Origin: a virus
Length of the DNA: 45,340 bases
IMG/VR virus record: IMGVR_UViG_3300044995_000081
Coordinates: 1-45,340 of that record
Strand: one strand, 5' to 3'
The notes under the pieces were generated by a model, which worked only from the letters and a program-made list of their open reading frames with translations, was not told the origin of the DNA and made no database searches. Positions 11,708-19,444 of the stretch are shown here, piece by piece; the first letter of the stretch is position 1; each line of letters begins with the position of its first letter. A program made the position numbers and the translations under genes.

Positions 11708-12763
11708 ATGTTGATCAAGCCTTCTTCGTGGTTATTTGGTGTTCCTGGTGTAGACGGGAGTTATGTATTGAATGCTTCTCAGGCTGCGGTTTCGGGTTTA
11801 TTTACGAAGTCTGGGAATGTGTTCACGTTATCGAGGAATGTTTGGTTTGACACGTTAGAGGTTGAGTCTGGTTTTACTTTACTGCCTGCGGGTTATGTGT
11901 TAGCTGCGAAGACGTTGATTGTTCGTGGTGTTATTCAGAGGAATGGGCTTAGTGGTGGGCATGGAGGGCATGCTTCTGGTGCGACTGCTGGTTCTGCGGG
12001 TACTGCTGCTGCTGCGTTAGCTGCTGGTTTTCTGGGTGCTCCTGCTGCTCCCAGGGCTGGTGCTGCGGGTGGTGCTGGGGGTTTAGCTGGTGCCAATGGC
12101 ACGGCTGGTTCTGCGGGTGTAGCTGGTGTGAATGTGACGAATGCTTGGCCTCACATTCTTGCTGCTCAGCCTGCTCAGGCTTCTGGTGCTGGTGGTTCTA
12201 TTTTTGGTGGTGGGAGTGGGGGTGCTGCTGGTGCTGCGGGTACTGGTGGCACGGTTACTGTTCTTGCTGCGTGTTCTTATGACATGCGTTCTTTGCTTTC
12301 TTCTCGGGCTTTAGAGAACACTCAGATGTCTCATGCTCCTGCTGGTCCATCTTCTGGGGGTGGTGGAGGAGGTGGTGGAGGAGGTGGTGTTGGTGGGGGT
12401 GGAGGTGGTTCAGGTGCTCCTGGCGGTTGTGGTGGGATGTTAGTGATTTACGCTGGGGTCTTGTCTGGGAATGGTTTGATTAGTGTTGATGGCGGTGCAG
12501 GCGGGAATGGGGGGAATGGTGGTAATGCCAATGCTTCTGGGGGAGGGGGTGGAGGCGGCGGTGCAGGGGGGAATGGAGGTGATGGCGGCACGTTAGTGAT
12601 TATTGCTGAGAGGATGTTGTTTGGTGGCACGTTAAGTTATGCTGGTGGTCAGGGTGGCGCTGGTGGTTCTGGTGGTGCTGGTGCTGGCGGTGGTGCCAAT
12701 GGTTCTGCGGGTGCTAATGGTCTTCCTGGCAGGCCTGGCAGGTTGTTTGTAATTTCGCGATGA
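11708..12763 (+). CDS. Polyglycine-rich tail adhesin-like protein
   Basis: The 351-residue protein starts with about 80 residues of ordinary beta sequence, then becomes extremely glycine/alanine-rich. It has several blocks of tandem GG, GGN and GGA, and one nearly pure glycine block at about residues 215-240. Short hydrophobic strands between blocks (GGTVTVLAAC, GMLVIYAGVLSGNGLISVDGG, GGTLVIIAERML, RLFVISR) resemble a beta-helix scaffold from which polyglycine-II loops project. This is the architecture of glycine-rich receptor-binding adhesins such as T4-type gp38. It probably recognises a host surface structure. The coding DNA is GT-biased and repetitive, so assembly errors in repeat number are possible. 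Confidence 0.7.
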   Translation: MLIKPSSWLFGVPGVDGSYVLNASQAAVSGLFTKSGNVFTLSRNVWFDTLEVESGFTLLPAGYVLAAKTLIVRGVIQRNGLSGGHGGHASGATAGSAGTAAAALAAGFLGAPAAPRAGAAGGAGGLAGANGTAGSAGVAGVNVTNAWPHILAAQPAQASGAGGSIFGGGSGGAAGAAGTGGTVTVLAACSYDMRSLLSSRALENTQMSHAPAGPSSGGGGGGGGGGGVGGGGGGSGAPGGCGGMLVIYAGVLSGNGLISVDGGAGGNGGNGGNANASGGGGGGGGAGGNGGDGGTLVIIAERMLFGGTLSYAGGQGGAGGSGGAGAGGGANGSAGANGLPGRPGRLFVISR

Positions 12764-13212
12764 GTGATTACGTAGAGGTAATTCCGCGTCATGTCTTCTC
12801 TAGGGAGGAGTCTTCCGAGGGGGGCAAGGCTTCTGGGGTTGCCAGGAGGGTCAAGTCTTCTTTACAGAGGGGTGACTTATCCTACTTTGAGGAGATTAGG
12901 GACAGGCACGGCAAGCGTTTTGCGATTGAGGCTTTGAATGTTCTGCGTGCTTCTATGGGGGAGTTAGAGGGTGTATGCCCTGATTGTGGTGGTGTTTTAG
13001 AGATTCGCAGGTCTGAGCTTACTGCTCAGGCTTTGAATGCTGCCAAGGCGATACTGAAGTATTTTGCGGAGGAGCCGAGTTCGAAGGTAGAGAGGGTGAT
13101 TCATGCGGAGGAGTTTGGTCAGATTGCGCTTGCTTCTGCTTTGCAGGTTTATGGGAAGGAGAAGCTTGAGGAGTTTGCGACGGTTCTTGCTGAGAAGTTG
13201 AGGACTGCATGA
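12760..13212 (+). CDS. Small terminase subunit candidate with CPDC zinc motif
   Basis: The 150-residue protein lies directly before the terminase ATPase gene and overlaps it by ATGA, the usual place of the small terminase. It has helical segments (YFEEIRDRHGKRFAIEALNVLRAS and LTAQALNAAKAILKYFAEE) and CPDCGGVLEI at about residues 73-82, half of a zinc ribbon with no second CxxC pair visible. C-terminal helices (FGQIALASALQVYGKEKLEEFATVLAEKL) could drive oligomerisation. Small terminases form rings that bind the packaging site. Assignment rests on context and helical character, as no sequence signature is decisive. Confidence 0.6.
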   Translation: MSDYVEVIPRHVFSREESSEGGKASGVARRVKSSLQRGDLSYFEEIRDRHGKRFAIEALNVLRASMGELEGVCPDCGGVLEIRRSELTAQALNAAKAILKYFAEEPSSKVERVIHAEEFGQIALASALQVYGKEKLEEFATVLAEKLRTA

Positions 13213-14015
13213 GGAAGGTATCGGACTTTGAGAAGTCCTTGCTTGAGGAGGCTGCTGCTTTAGCGGCTGGGGTTGACGGAGGTTCTTTTTGGCCGGACAA
13301 GTACTGTGATTTCACTGCGGATACTGCCTTTGAGTTCATAACTCGTCATTGCTACACCTGGAATGAGGCGGAGAAGGAGTATCAGCTGTTGCCTGCTAAG
13401 GAGTATGTGTACAACTGCTGCGAGGCTTACGTAGAGACATATCTGGCTGGCGTGCCGTTGATTGTGAAGAAGTCTCGAAGGATTGCTGTTTCGTGGGTAT
13501 TTCGGTCTTTGGATTTATGGCATGCTGGGATTGAGAAGACTACGCAGTTCGTGGCTGGTCAGACTTACGAGCGTTCCACGAGCATGATTCGCAGGACTCA
13601 AATTTTGTGGGAGCAGATGAGGCAGCGTTTCCCTGATTACAATCTTCCGAGGCTGGTTCATGGTGTACATTTGTATAGGTTCAAGGGGCCTACCATGCTT
13701 AGTAAGATTCTGCTGCCTAACGGGAGTTCCTTTGATGCTCTTACGGGTGATGACCCAGACAGTTTCCGGCAGGAGGGTGCGACTCGGGTGACGTGCGAGG
13801 AGATTGCTTTCTGGCCGTATTTAGAGGCAGCTTGGGGAAACGTGCTCGCTATGTGTATGCCTTCTGGAAAGCAGGGTGCCCAGAGGGGCCACGCAGTTGC
13901 GATATCCACGGTACAATCATCCAAGGAATGGAGGGACTTTACAGCGCCAGCCTATGGAACATCATCTGATTTGCGAGTCTATCAAGACGTACTTCGTCAA
14001 GGGGGCACGCCATGA
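13209..14015 (+). CDS. terL: Large terminase, ATPase-domain portion (broken reading frame)
   Basis: The 268-residue frame carries the packaging ATPase motifs. KKSRRIAVSW at residues 87-96 is the non-classical Walker A of phage terminases, VTCEEIAFW (from 194) is Walker B with catalytic Glu, and AISTVQSS (Ser233-Thr234) is motif III. The N-terminal adenine-binding region (HCYTWNEAEKEYQLLPAKEYV) fits the Q-motif area. The frame ends at 14015 after TAPAYGTSSDLRVYQD..., which does not look like the usual link to the nuclease domain. The nuclease continues in a different frame from about 14126. So the gene is either split, interrupted by about 0.2 kb of foreign sequence, or damaged. Confidence 0.85.
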   Translation: MRKVSDFEKSLLEEAAALAAGVDGGSFWPDKYCDFTADTAFEFITRHCYTWNEAEKEYQLLPAKEYVYNCCEAYVETYLAGVPLIVKKSRRIAVSWVFRSLDLWHAGIEKTTQFVAGQTYERSTSMIRRTQILWEQMRQRFPDYNLPRLVHGVHLYRFKGPTMLSKILLPNGSSFDALTGDDPDSFRQEGATRVTCEEIAFWPYLEAAWGNVLAMCMPSGKQGAQRGHAVAISTVQSSKEWRDFTAPAYGTSSDLRVYQDVLRQGGTP

Positions 14016-14256
14016 TTGGTATGAATGCAGGATGGAATGCCGGACGGAGGGAGGGATCATGCTTTACGTTGAGGCATTCGGGTTTACTCCTAACGAGGCT
14101 AAGTCTGCTGCTATTTCCGAGGTAACGAGACGTGTTGGAGGAAGCGCGACGATCCACTTTCAGTCCAGGACACGGAGTTCAAGTTTTCATGACCCGTACA
14201 GGCGCTCTGTGTCTGTCTATCCATTACTCAGCGGACGAGGACAAGAGGGATCCTGA
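13954..14256 (+). CDS. Possible small inserted gene in a third frame between the terminase halves
   Basis: A frame different from both terminase parts begins ATG at 13954 and gives about 100 codons. Its first 65 residues look coding: ESIKTYFVKGARHDWYECRM, then IMLYVEAFGFTPNEAKSAAI followed by SEVTRRVGG. The pattern of a beta strand, EA-G-T-NEAK-AA and a final helix is common in small phage proteins and in double-stranded RNA-binding-like folds. The last third is serine/arginine-rich and overlaps the terminase nuclease, so may be out-of-frame extension. The ribosome site is weak. It could be a small gene inserted into the terminase gene. Confidence 0.4.
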   Translation: MEHHLICESIKTYFVKGARHDWYECRMECRTEGGIMLYVEAFGFTPNEAKSAAISEVTRRVGGSATIHFQSRTRSSSFHDPYRRSVSVYPLLSGRGQEGS

Positions 14257-15052
14257 GTGGAAGCGTGAGGCATCGAGGGGTTGGCCTTTACATGCCTGGC
14301 TCAAGGAGATGGAGATGGACGACTCCATCGTGGATGGGTCTCCGGTATTCCCGGAGTTTCGTCCAGAGGAGCATGCCCCCAGGGAGTACTGGGATACGCC
14401 GATTCCGCAGTGCCACGATGAGACGGTCTTTTACATTGCTGGGTTAGACCCTGGATTTACCCCTGGTTTCGTGCTTTTGCAGATTACGGGAGACTTGCAG
14501 GTTCAGGTTCTGCATGAGATTACGGTTCGGAACATGTCCCTTTCCAGGTTCATCCCGACGGTACTTGCAATATTGCAAAGCCATTACCCATGGGCATGGC
14601 CTTTGTCGTGGTGGATGGACCCAACGGCGGCGAACAGGGAGGCTGTGACTGGGATGTCTCCCGTACATTTGCTGACGAACCAGTTCGGGATTATCCCGCA
14701 CCTAGCTCCTAACGACTGGGAGACCAGGAGAAGCGCGGTTTCTTCACTGCTTATGGATTACCTGGACGATGACAGGCCTAAGTTCATCATGTGCAGGAAG
14801 AACTGTCCTGTTTTGTACGACGGTTTCCTTGGGCTTTACCAGTTCAAGAAGACGAATCCGCACGTAAATTTAGGTTGGGGAGACATGTACATTGAGCAGC
14901 GTCCGGTAAAGAACTTAGCGTCTCACGTTCAGGACGCCTTGCAGTACGCTGTTCTGGGTTATCAGGCTATGATTGCAGACAGGATTCATGCTGGGTATGC
15001 GATGGGTGTGAATGAGGTGTATACTCCGCACAGGGTTCCGAAAGAGTTATGA
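14132..15052 (+). CDS. terL: Large terminase, nuclease-domain portion
   Basis: The 306-residue frame contains the RNase H-like packaging nuclease: AGLDPGF with Asp at about 106, WWMDPTAANRE with Asp at about 163, and SHVQDALQYAVLGY with Asp at about 268. These are the three acidic residues that bind metal and cut the DNA concatemer. The N-terminal part (VQVFMTRTGALCLSIHYSAD, HAWLKEMEM, GSPVFPEF) is the end of the ATPase domain and linker normally joined to motif III. GTG 14132 with GAGGT upstream is a possible independent start. The open frame reaches back to 14126, after a stop at 14123-14125. It may be translated as a separate subunit or be the tail of an interrupted gene. Confidence 0.85.
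   Translation: MLEEARRSTFSPGHGVQVFMTRTGALCLSIHYSADEDKRDPEWKREASRGWPLHAWLKEMEMDDSIVDGSPVFPEFRPEEHAPREYWDTPIPQCHDETVFYIAGLDPGFTPGFVLLQITGDLQVQVLHEITVRNMSLSRFIPTVLAILQSHYPWAWPLSWWMDPTAANREAVTGMSPVHLLTNQFGIIPHLAPNDWETRRSAVSSLLMDYLDDDRPKFIMCRKNCPVLYDGFLGLYQFKKTNPHVNLGWGDMYIEQRPVKNLASHVQDALQYAVLGYQAMIADRIHAGYAMGVNEVYTPHRVPKEL
14565..14578. repeat. Dispersed palindrome copy 3 (TTGCAATATTGCAA)
   Basis: Perfect 14-bp palindrome inside the terminase nuclease part, read as L-A-I-L-Q-S. Same orientation and flank (AAR on the right) as the other copies. Confidence 0.8.
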
Positions 15053-15747
15053 TTGTTGCGAAAGACCATCCTTTGCAGGACAGGATTCAGGTAAGGCAGA
15101 GAGCGTTGCTTGAGTCTGTGTATCTGCCTGGTCTTTACACGGGGGGATATATCATGCTTCCTGGCAGGCTGATGGTTGCTATGGCTACGCCTCCTGAGCG
15201 TAGCAAGCATGGCTTAGTTCTGCCGGATGATTTCAGAGGCAGGTGGAGGAACGACCACGGCGTAGTGGTTGCAACTGGGGTGAACATCCCGCTAGGTTCC
15301 CAGGTGCTTGTAGCTCCGTACGACGGGTTATGGTTTGAGCTGGACAACGGTGTCCAGTACCGTATGTACGGATGCGTCAAGCCCTGGGATGCCAGCGTGC
15401 TTATGAGGCTTGACCACAGGTCGGTTGGCGACATGGTGTACACTTACGATATGGACATTAGGAACGGCCATCCTACGGGCAACAATGTCTTGATTGAGTC
15501 TGACGATGCTCCCGAGCTGGACCCATCTTCTGGTCTTTACCTTCCGGATGTTGCATCTCAGCCGAGTGTTGTGGGCAAGGTGATTTCCACTGGGCCTCAT
15601 GTGCGTCATGTCCGCAAGGGGATGTATGTAGTGTTCTCTCCGTCTTCCATGTACAAGTTGGATTCTGACGGGGACATCAGGTACTTGATTGGTCCTGAGG
15701 ATGGGATTTACGCAATTGTGGAGGGTGTAGATGGAGAGGCCGATTGA
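15049..15747 (+). CDS. Tandem GroES/Cpn10-like co-chaperonin
   Basis: The 232-residue protein contains two copies of a Cpn10-like domain. Domain 1 (about 35-125) has RLMVAMATPPERSKHGLVLPDD, then HGVVVATG, LGSQVLVAPYDG and a closing YRMYGCVKPW. Domain 2 (about 145-230) has NNVLIESDDAPE...SGLYLPDV, VVGKVISTGPHV, VRKGMYVVFS and DGIYAIVEG. Each carries a mobile-loop-like hydrophobic triad before Pro (LVL from residue 56; LYL from 163), the contact GroES uses to bind GroEL. Tandem Cpn10 proteins are known from chloroplasts; phage T4 gp31 is a single-domain version needed for capsid folding. Position between terminase and portal suggests folding of capsid proteins. It overlaps the terminase stop by ATGA. 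Confidence 0.8.
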   Translation: MIVAKDHPLQDRIQVRQRALLESVYLPGLYTGGYIMLPGRLMVAMATPPERSKHGLVLPDDFRGRWRNDHGVVVATGVNIPLGSQVLVAPYDGLWFELDNGVQYRMYGCVKPWDASVLMRLDHRSVGDMVYTYDMDIRNGHPTGNNVLIESDDAPELDPSSGLYLPDVASQPSVVGKVISTGPHVRHVRKGMYVVFSPSSMYKLDSDGDIRYLIGPEDGIYAIVEGVDGEAD

Positions 15748-17584
15748 CCAGGGAACTCTTGGGCTAACGTTAGAGGATCTTGCGAAGAGCAAGATTCGGT
15801 TAGAGTATTCCAAGAACGCAGAGAAGCGAAAGAAGCTTGGTCACAGGTTGTGTAGGATTATCGAAGCTGGCAACAGGGGCAAGGGCAGGCTTCCTGCAAG
15901 GTGGGAGCGGAACATGAAGCTGTACCGCAACCAGACTATCAGGCCTGATGATTACCCTTACCCTGGCGCCCCTAATGTTCATGCCCCCCTCGTTCAGCCA
16001 AAAATCAACATCCTTGTCAGTTCTGTTTCTCAGGCTATTCTGGCCCAGCGTCCGTTCTTTTCGGTAACAGACTACAGTGACACTGCTGAGTCTCATTCTG
16101 AGGTTGAGCGTGTTCTGCAGTTCTTCTTAGAGAAGTCTAATTTTGCCCATGCCATGCGTCAGGCTGCTGTGATTGCCGCCATTTGCGGCGTGTCCATTAT
16201 CCGTGCGGGCTACGAGATGGCTTACAGGGACTTCCTGCCTTACATTCGCCATCAGGATGGTTCGATTGTAGATGACCAGGACGTTACTGCCTTTCTGGTA
16301 TTTGACGCCATCCATCCTGCGAACTTCACGATTTACCCTCACACTGTGCAGAACGTGAGTGAGGCTAAGTTGTGTGGGCACAGGTTCACTCGCAGAAGGC
16401 AGGAAATCAAGGAGCTGATTGACATAGGCGAGTACATGGAGTTGGACGAGGAGGATGTGAGGAACCTTGCCGCTTCCACGGACCACGAGTTCAGTTCCAT
16501 AGACGAGGCGAAGGCATCCAGTCCAGACTCAGTTGGGGACGAGATGATAGACCCTGACGATGTCATTGAGTTGTGGCAGGTGATTTTCAAGGAGGATTTG
16601 GATGGGGATGGCAGGGAGGAGTACTATCTGGCTACGGTTGCTCCTGACACTGACACTCTTCTGGACATCTCTGAATACTCCCTACCTGAGCCGTGGTATT
16701 TCGCTTGCAGGTTCCACACGGAGTTTGGTTCTTTCTGGCCTGATGGTTCTATTGGGCATTCCCTTCAGGGGCTTCAGATTGAGTACAACGAGCTCCACAA
16801 CGTGTTCATTTTAGGGTCGTACAACGCAGCCCTTCCTCCTGGTTTCGGCAGTGTTCCAGGAGCTGCAAGCAAGATGAACTACTCTCCCGGCACTGTCTAC
16901 CAGACATTGGCTGGGGATGGCGTTCAGTTCGCCAATGTTCCATTTGATGGAAGGGCTGTTCTTGAGATGATCCGCCAAATTGAGGTTCTTGCTGACAGGA
17001 TTACCAGGGTTTCCGACATGGCTGTTCCGAGGCAAGTGCCTGGTGACAAGACTGCAACCCAGTCCATGATTGAGAACCAGCAGCTGGCCGCCGGTATCAT
17101 GGAATATCTGGGCATTTTCAGTACTGGGTTAGAGGCTGCCGCCAGGTTTTCCCTTGTTCTTCTGGGTCTGTACATGCCATCCTGGGCTCCCATTTACGGT
17201 TCCAAGCTGGTGGTGAATCCAGACGAGCTTGCAGAGCAGTTTGCCAGCATTAGTGCTGTGAACCTATCCGGGAAGACGAGTACTGCGTCTCCTGCTGCAA
17301 GGGTTGCTGCCCTGAACTCGATTATCCAGGTTGCCGTTGCCACTCCTGCAGGGCAGTCCATCAAGTGGGGAGAGGTGGCAAGGACTCTCGTCCTCAACAG
17401 CGGCTTGCCGAATGCTGGTAGCCTAGTCCTCAGTGAGGACGAGGAAGCGATGATGGAGCAGCAGCAGACGCTGATGCAGCAGCAGATGATTGACATGGAG
17501 ATGGCTCAGAAGGAGGCAGAAATTGACAAGATTAGAGCAGATGCTGAAAAATCTCGACTGGCCGGAACTGTTTCAGCTCAATGA
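15731..17584 (+). CDS. Portal protein
   Basis: The 617-residue protein follows the terminase region and starts after GGAGGGTGTAG. It has the features of podovirus-type portals: an N-terminal helical start, YPYPGAPNVHAPLVQPKINILVS, the wing/clip beta region (VFDAIHPANFTIYPH), long stem helices with LHTEFGSFWPDGSIGHSLQGLQIEYNEL-like sequence, and a glutamine/methionine-rich coiled C-terminus (MMEQQQTLMQQQMIDMEMAQ). Portals form the dodecameric ring through which DNA enters and leaves. Length fits the family. Its last codons overlap the start of the next small gene. Confidence 0.85.
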   Translation: MERPIDQGTLGLTLEDLAKSKIRLEYSKNAEKRKKLGHRLCRIIEAGNRGKGRLPARWERNMKLYRNQTIRPDDYPYPGAPNVHAPLVQPKINILVSSVSQAILAQRPFFSVTDYSDTAESHSEVERVLQFFLEKSNFAHAMRQAAVIAAICGVSIIRAGYEMAYRDFLPYIRHQDGSIVDDQDVTAFLVFDAIHPANFTIYPHTVQNVSEAKLCGHRFTRRRQEIKELIDIGEYMELDEEDVRNLAASTDHEFSSIDEAKASSPDSVGDEMIDPDDVIELWQVIFKEDLDGDGREEYYLATVAPDTDTLLDISEYSLPEPWYFACRFHTEFGSFWPDGSIGHSLQGLQIEYNELHNVFILGSYNAALPPGFGSVPGAASKMNYSPGTVYQTLAGDGVQFANVPFDGRAVLEMIRQIEVLADRITRVSDMAVPRQVPGDKTATQSMIENQQLAAGIMEYLGIFSTGLEAAARFSLVLLGLYMPSWAPIYGSKLVVNPDELAEQFASISAVNLSGKTSTASPAARVAALNSIIQVAVATPAGQSIKWGEVARTLVLNSGLPNAGSLVLSEDEEAMMEQQQTLMQQQMIDMEMAQKEAEIDKIRADAEKSRLAGTVSAQ

Positions 17585-17765
17585 GTTCCAGGTGTTCATG
17601 GAGCACCTGAGGGAGAGGAGGCAGACGGTGGTTGACACGATCATTGACATCAGCGACGAGCGTCAGATACACTTTCTAAGGGGTTATGCGTCGGCTTTGT
17701 CCTACGTGCTATCAATAACCGCAAAAGACATGTTTGAGGTGACACAACAATGGCAGAAGAAGTAA
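17541..17765 (+). CDS. Small unknown head-region protein
   Basis: The open frame reaches back into the portal gene. Likely starts are ATG 17541 or TTG 17523, the latter six bases after GGAGG. The product of 74-80 residues (MLKNLDWPELFQLNEFQVF then MEHLRERRQTVVDTIID) is helical, charged and contains a long C-terminal helix (YASALSYVLSITAKDMFEV). Small helical proteins of this type commonly lie between portal and scaffold genes in podoviruses. It overlaps the portal stop and its end overlaps the start of the scaffold candidate. Function is unknown. Confidence 0.65.
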   Translation: MLKNLDWPELFQLNEFQVFMEHLRERRQTVVDTIIDISDERQIHFLRGYASALSYVLSITAKDMFEVTQQWQKK

Positions 17766-18421
17766 AGTTCGAGGAACCAGAAGAAGAGACTTTCGACTGG
17801 TCGGAGTACTATCCGGACGATGAAGATGATAACGAGGCGCCTGCGCCCCAGCCCCAGGCGGACTCTACGCCGGCTCCAAACTTAGACGAGGCTGAGCAGG
17901 ACGCCATCATGTATGCGCGTCTCAGGGCCAAGTACCCGCATCTGTTTGAGTCCTCTTCCGGAGAAGCTCCCACAGAGAACGATGTCAACTTGATGGAGCG
18001 TTTGGCTTCCATGAACGAGCAAGAGTTCAAGTCCTTTGTGGCACAATCTGCTCGGGAGGCCATTTTGGCTGAGCGCAGGGTAAAAGAGACTCTGTTCAAC
18101 CAGATTACGAAGGACATGCCTTTATCTGCGCGAACTAAGCATGAGTTGCAGAAGGAGTTGGAGGTCATGGACCCTGCTCAGGCTAATGCAATTCTTGCAA
18201 ACAAGGAGTCTTTGGAGTGGATGCGCAATGCCATTCTCGGTAAGGAGGTATCCTCTCGTGGCGCTCCTATCCCGAGGATGGAGCCTACGGGTGATGTTCG
18301 GAACAGGCGAGACGCGGTGATTGACGATAGCGACCCTGTCATTGCCGCAGGCCTCAAGATGTTCGGGCTAACCCCTGAAGAGGTAGAAGAAGGCAGAGTG
18401 AGGTTACCGAAGAAGCAATGA
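17750..18421 (+). CDS. Scaffolding protein candidate
   Basis: The 223-residue protein has a strongly acidic, proline-containing N-terminus (EEPEEETFDWSEYYPDDEDD, then NEAPAPQPQ) and a helical middle (LMERLASMNEQEFKSFVAQSAREAILAERRVKETL) with basic patches toward the end. Acidic N-terminus plus helical body and basic C-terminal part is typical of head scaffolding proteins, which assemble the procapsid and are then lost. It lies between portal and capsid, the expected place. No protease motif is seen. Assignment is by composition and order. Confidence 0.7.
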   Translation: MAEEVKFEEPEEETFDWSEYYPDDEDDNEAPAPQPQADSTPAPNLDEAEQDAIMYARLRAKYPHLFESSSGEAPTENDVNLMERLASMNEQEFKSFVAQSAREAILAERRVKETLFNQITKDMPLSARTKHELQKELEVMDPAQANAILANKESLEWMRNAILGKEVSSRGAPIPRMEPTGDVRNRRDAVIDDSDPVIAAGLKMFGLTPEEVEEGRVRLPKKQ

Positions 18422-18807
18422 GAGTACTATTTGAAGGAACAGAGCGTCAGCTTAACTTCAAGAAAGACCCGTCTAAGCACTACGTGCTTGTGTACAAGGG
18501 TGGGTCGAACGAGCGGTCAGTAATCGAAGATTTTCTCGATGCGGGCTACGAGATTGTCTCGGACGACAAGACGGTTACCGGCTCTTCTGCGCTTGTGCTG
18601 ATGGCTATTGACAAAGAAATCTGGGAGGCCTCCGAGCTTCGCAGGGTTCAGCACAATGAATCATTGCTAAAAGAAGGCCAATCTGCCGTTGTCCCCGAGC
18701 ATGACGAAGAGATGAAAGAGTTCGGCGGTGGTGGACACCCGAGGATTAAGGTGGGCGATGAGGTGGAAACGCCTGATGAAGACCTGCCTATCATTATAGA
18801 GGAATAA
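18418..18807 (+). CDS. Unknown head-region protein
   Basis: This 129-residue protein starts by ATGA overlap with the scaffold candidate. It begins with a small alpha/beta region (HYVLVYKGGSNERSVIEDFL, DAGYEIVSDD, ALVLMAIDKEIWEASE) of a type often found just upstream of phage capsid genes. It ends in an acidic, disordered tail (KVGDEVETPDEDLPIIIEE). It is the last gene before the capsid promoter. No enzymatic motif is seen. A minor head or assembly role is inferred from position. Confidence 0.7.
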   Translation: MRVLFEGTERQLNFKKDPSKHYVLVYKGGSNERSVIEDFLDAGYEIVSDDKTVTGSSALVLMAIDKEIWEASELRRVQHNESLLKEGQSAVVPEHDEEMKEFGGGGHPRIKVGDEVETPDEDLPIIIEE

Positions 18808-18819
18808 TCCAACACATAC

Positions 18820-18848
18820 TTGACACGCCTCTATAAGGCGCGTATACC
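18820..18848 (+). promoter_or_regulatory. Sigma70-like promoter of the capsid operon with inverted repeat in the spacer
   Basis: TTGACA at 18820-18825, a 17-base spacer, and TATACC at 18843-18848. The spacer holds CGCCT-CTATA-AGGCG (18826-18840), a perfect 5+5 inverted repeat well placed for a repressor or activator. The next start codon (ATG 18857) is only nine bases past the -10 and has no ribosome site, so the transcript would be leaderless or nearly so. Confidence 0.75.
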
Positions 18849-18856
18849 ATGTGGGT

Positions 18857-19444
18857 ATGCCGACTCTAATCGAAGACGGCTTTGAGTATGAGGGATGCGT
18901 GTTGCGCGTAGAGACGTTCCCGCAAGCGGACGTTTCTGCAAGCGGCGCATTCAAGCGTGGGGACCTGGTCAAGGCTACCGCCGGTGAGTTGTCCGTTGCC
19001 AAGGCTCCTGCCGGTTCCGTGACTGGCGGAAGGCTTAACGGTGCGACTCCTGACCCGATTCTTGGGTTTGCTCTGATGGATGCTGGCACGAACGCATCTG
19101 ACAGGTACCAAGAGATTCAGGTTCTCATTCCGAATGATGACGTTCTCTTCGCGTTGCCGATTGTCCACACTACTCACGGCTCGTCAACACTGTCTATCAC
19201 GCAGCTTTTGTCCCAGTATGGGCTAACGCACTTAGGCGCTAATGTTGCGAACTACACTCGCGCAGGTAGCACGCCTTGGTGCGTCGAGGTGTCGAATACC
19301 ACCAACCCGTATGTGAGGGTGGTACGTTTCTTCCACAGGCCAGACTGGGTAGTTCCAGGGAAAGAAGGGGCTTCCTATGGTGCAACCGGAGAAAAGTTCG
19401 GTTGGGTCTGGTTCAAGTTTAACGGATTGGGGTTGCAGTTCTGA
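18857..19444 (+). CDS. Capsid decoration/stabilisation protein candidate
   Basis: The roughly 195-residue protein precedes the major capsid gene and overlaps it by TGATG. The N-terminal part resembles phage head-decoration proteins: GCVLRVETFPQADVSASGAFKRGDLVKATAGELSVA, a beta-barrel with GDLV turn, then DPILGFALMDA. The C-terminal part is beta-rich (YVRVVRFFHRPDWVV, KFGWVWFKFNGLG). Such proteins bind the outer capsid and stabilise it. ATG 18857 is preferred over GTG 18851. Both sit right after the promoter -10 and lack a ribosome site, which suggests leaderless translation. Confidence 0.7.
   Translation: MPTLIEDGFEYEGCVLRVETFPQADVSASGAFKRGDLVKATAGELSVAKAPAGSVTGGRLNGATPDPILGFALMDAGTNASDRYQEIQVLIPNDDVLFALPIVHTTHGSSTLSITQLLSQYGLTHLGANVANYTRAGSTPWCVEVSNTTNPYVRVVRFFHRPDWVVPGKEGASYGATGEKFGWVWFKFNGLGLQF

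Noticed and set aside
14012-14125. A 37-codon frame with ATGA overlap at the end of the terminase ATPase frame
   Set aside because: Sequence is low-quality (leucine/arginine run) and it ends just before the nuclease frame; less convincing than the third-frame ORF.
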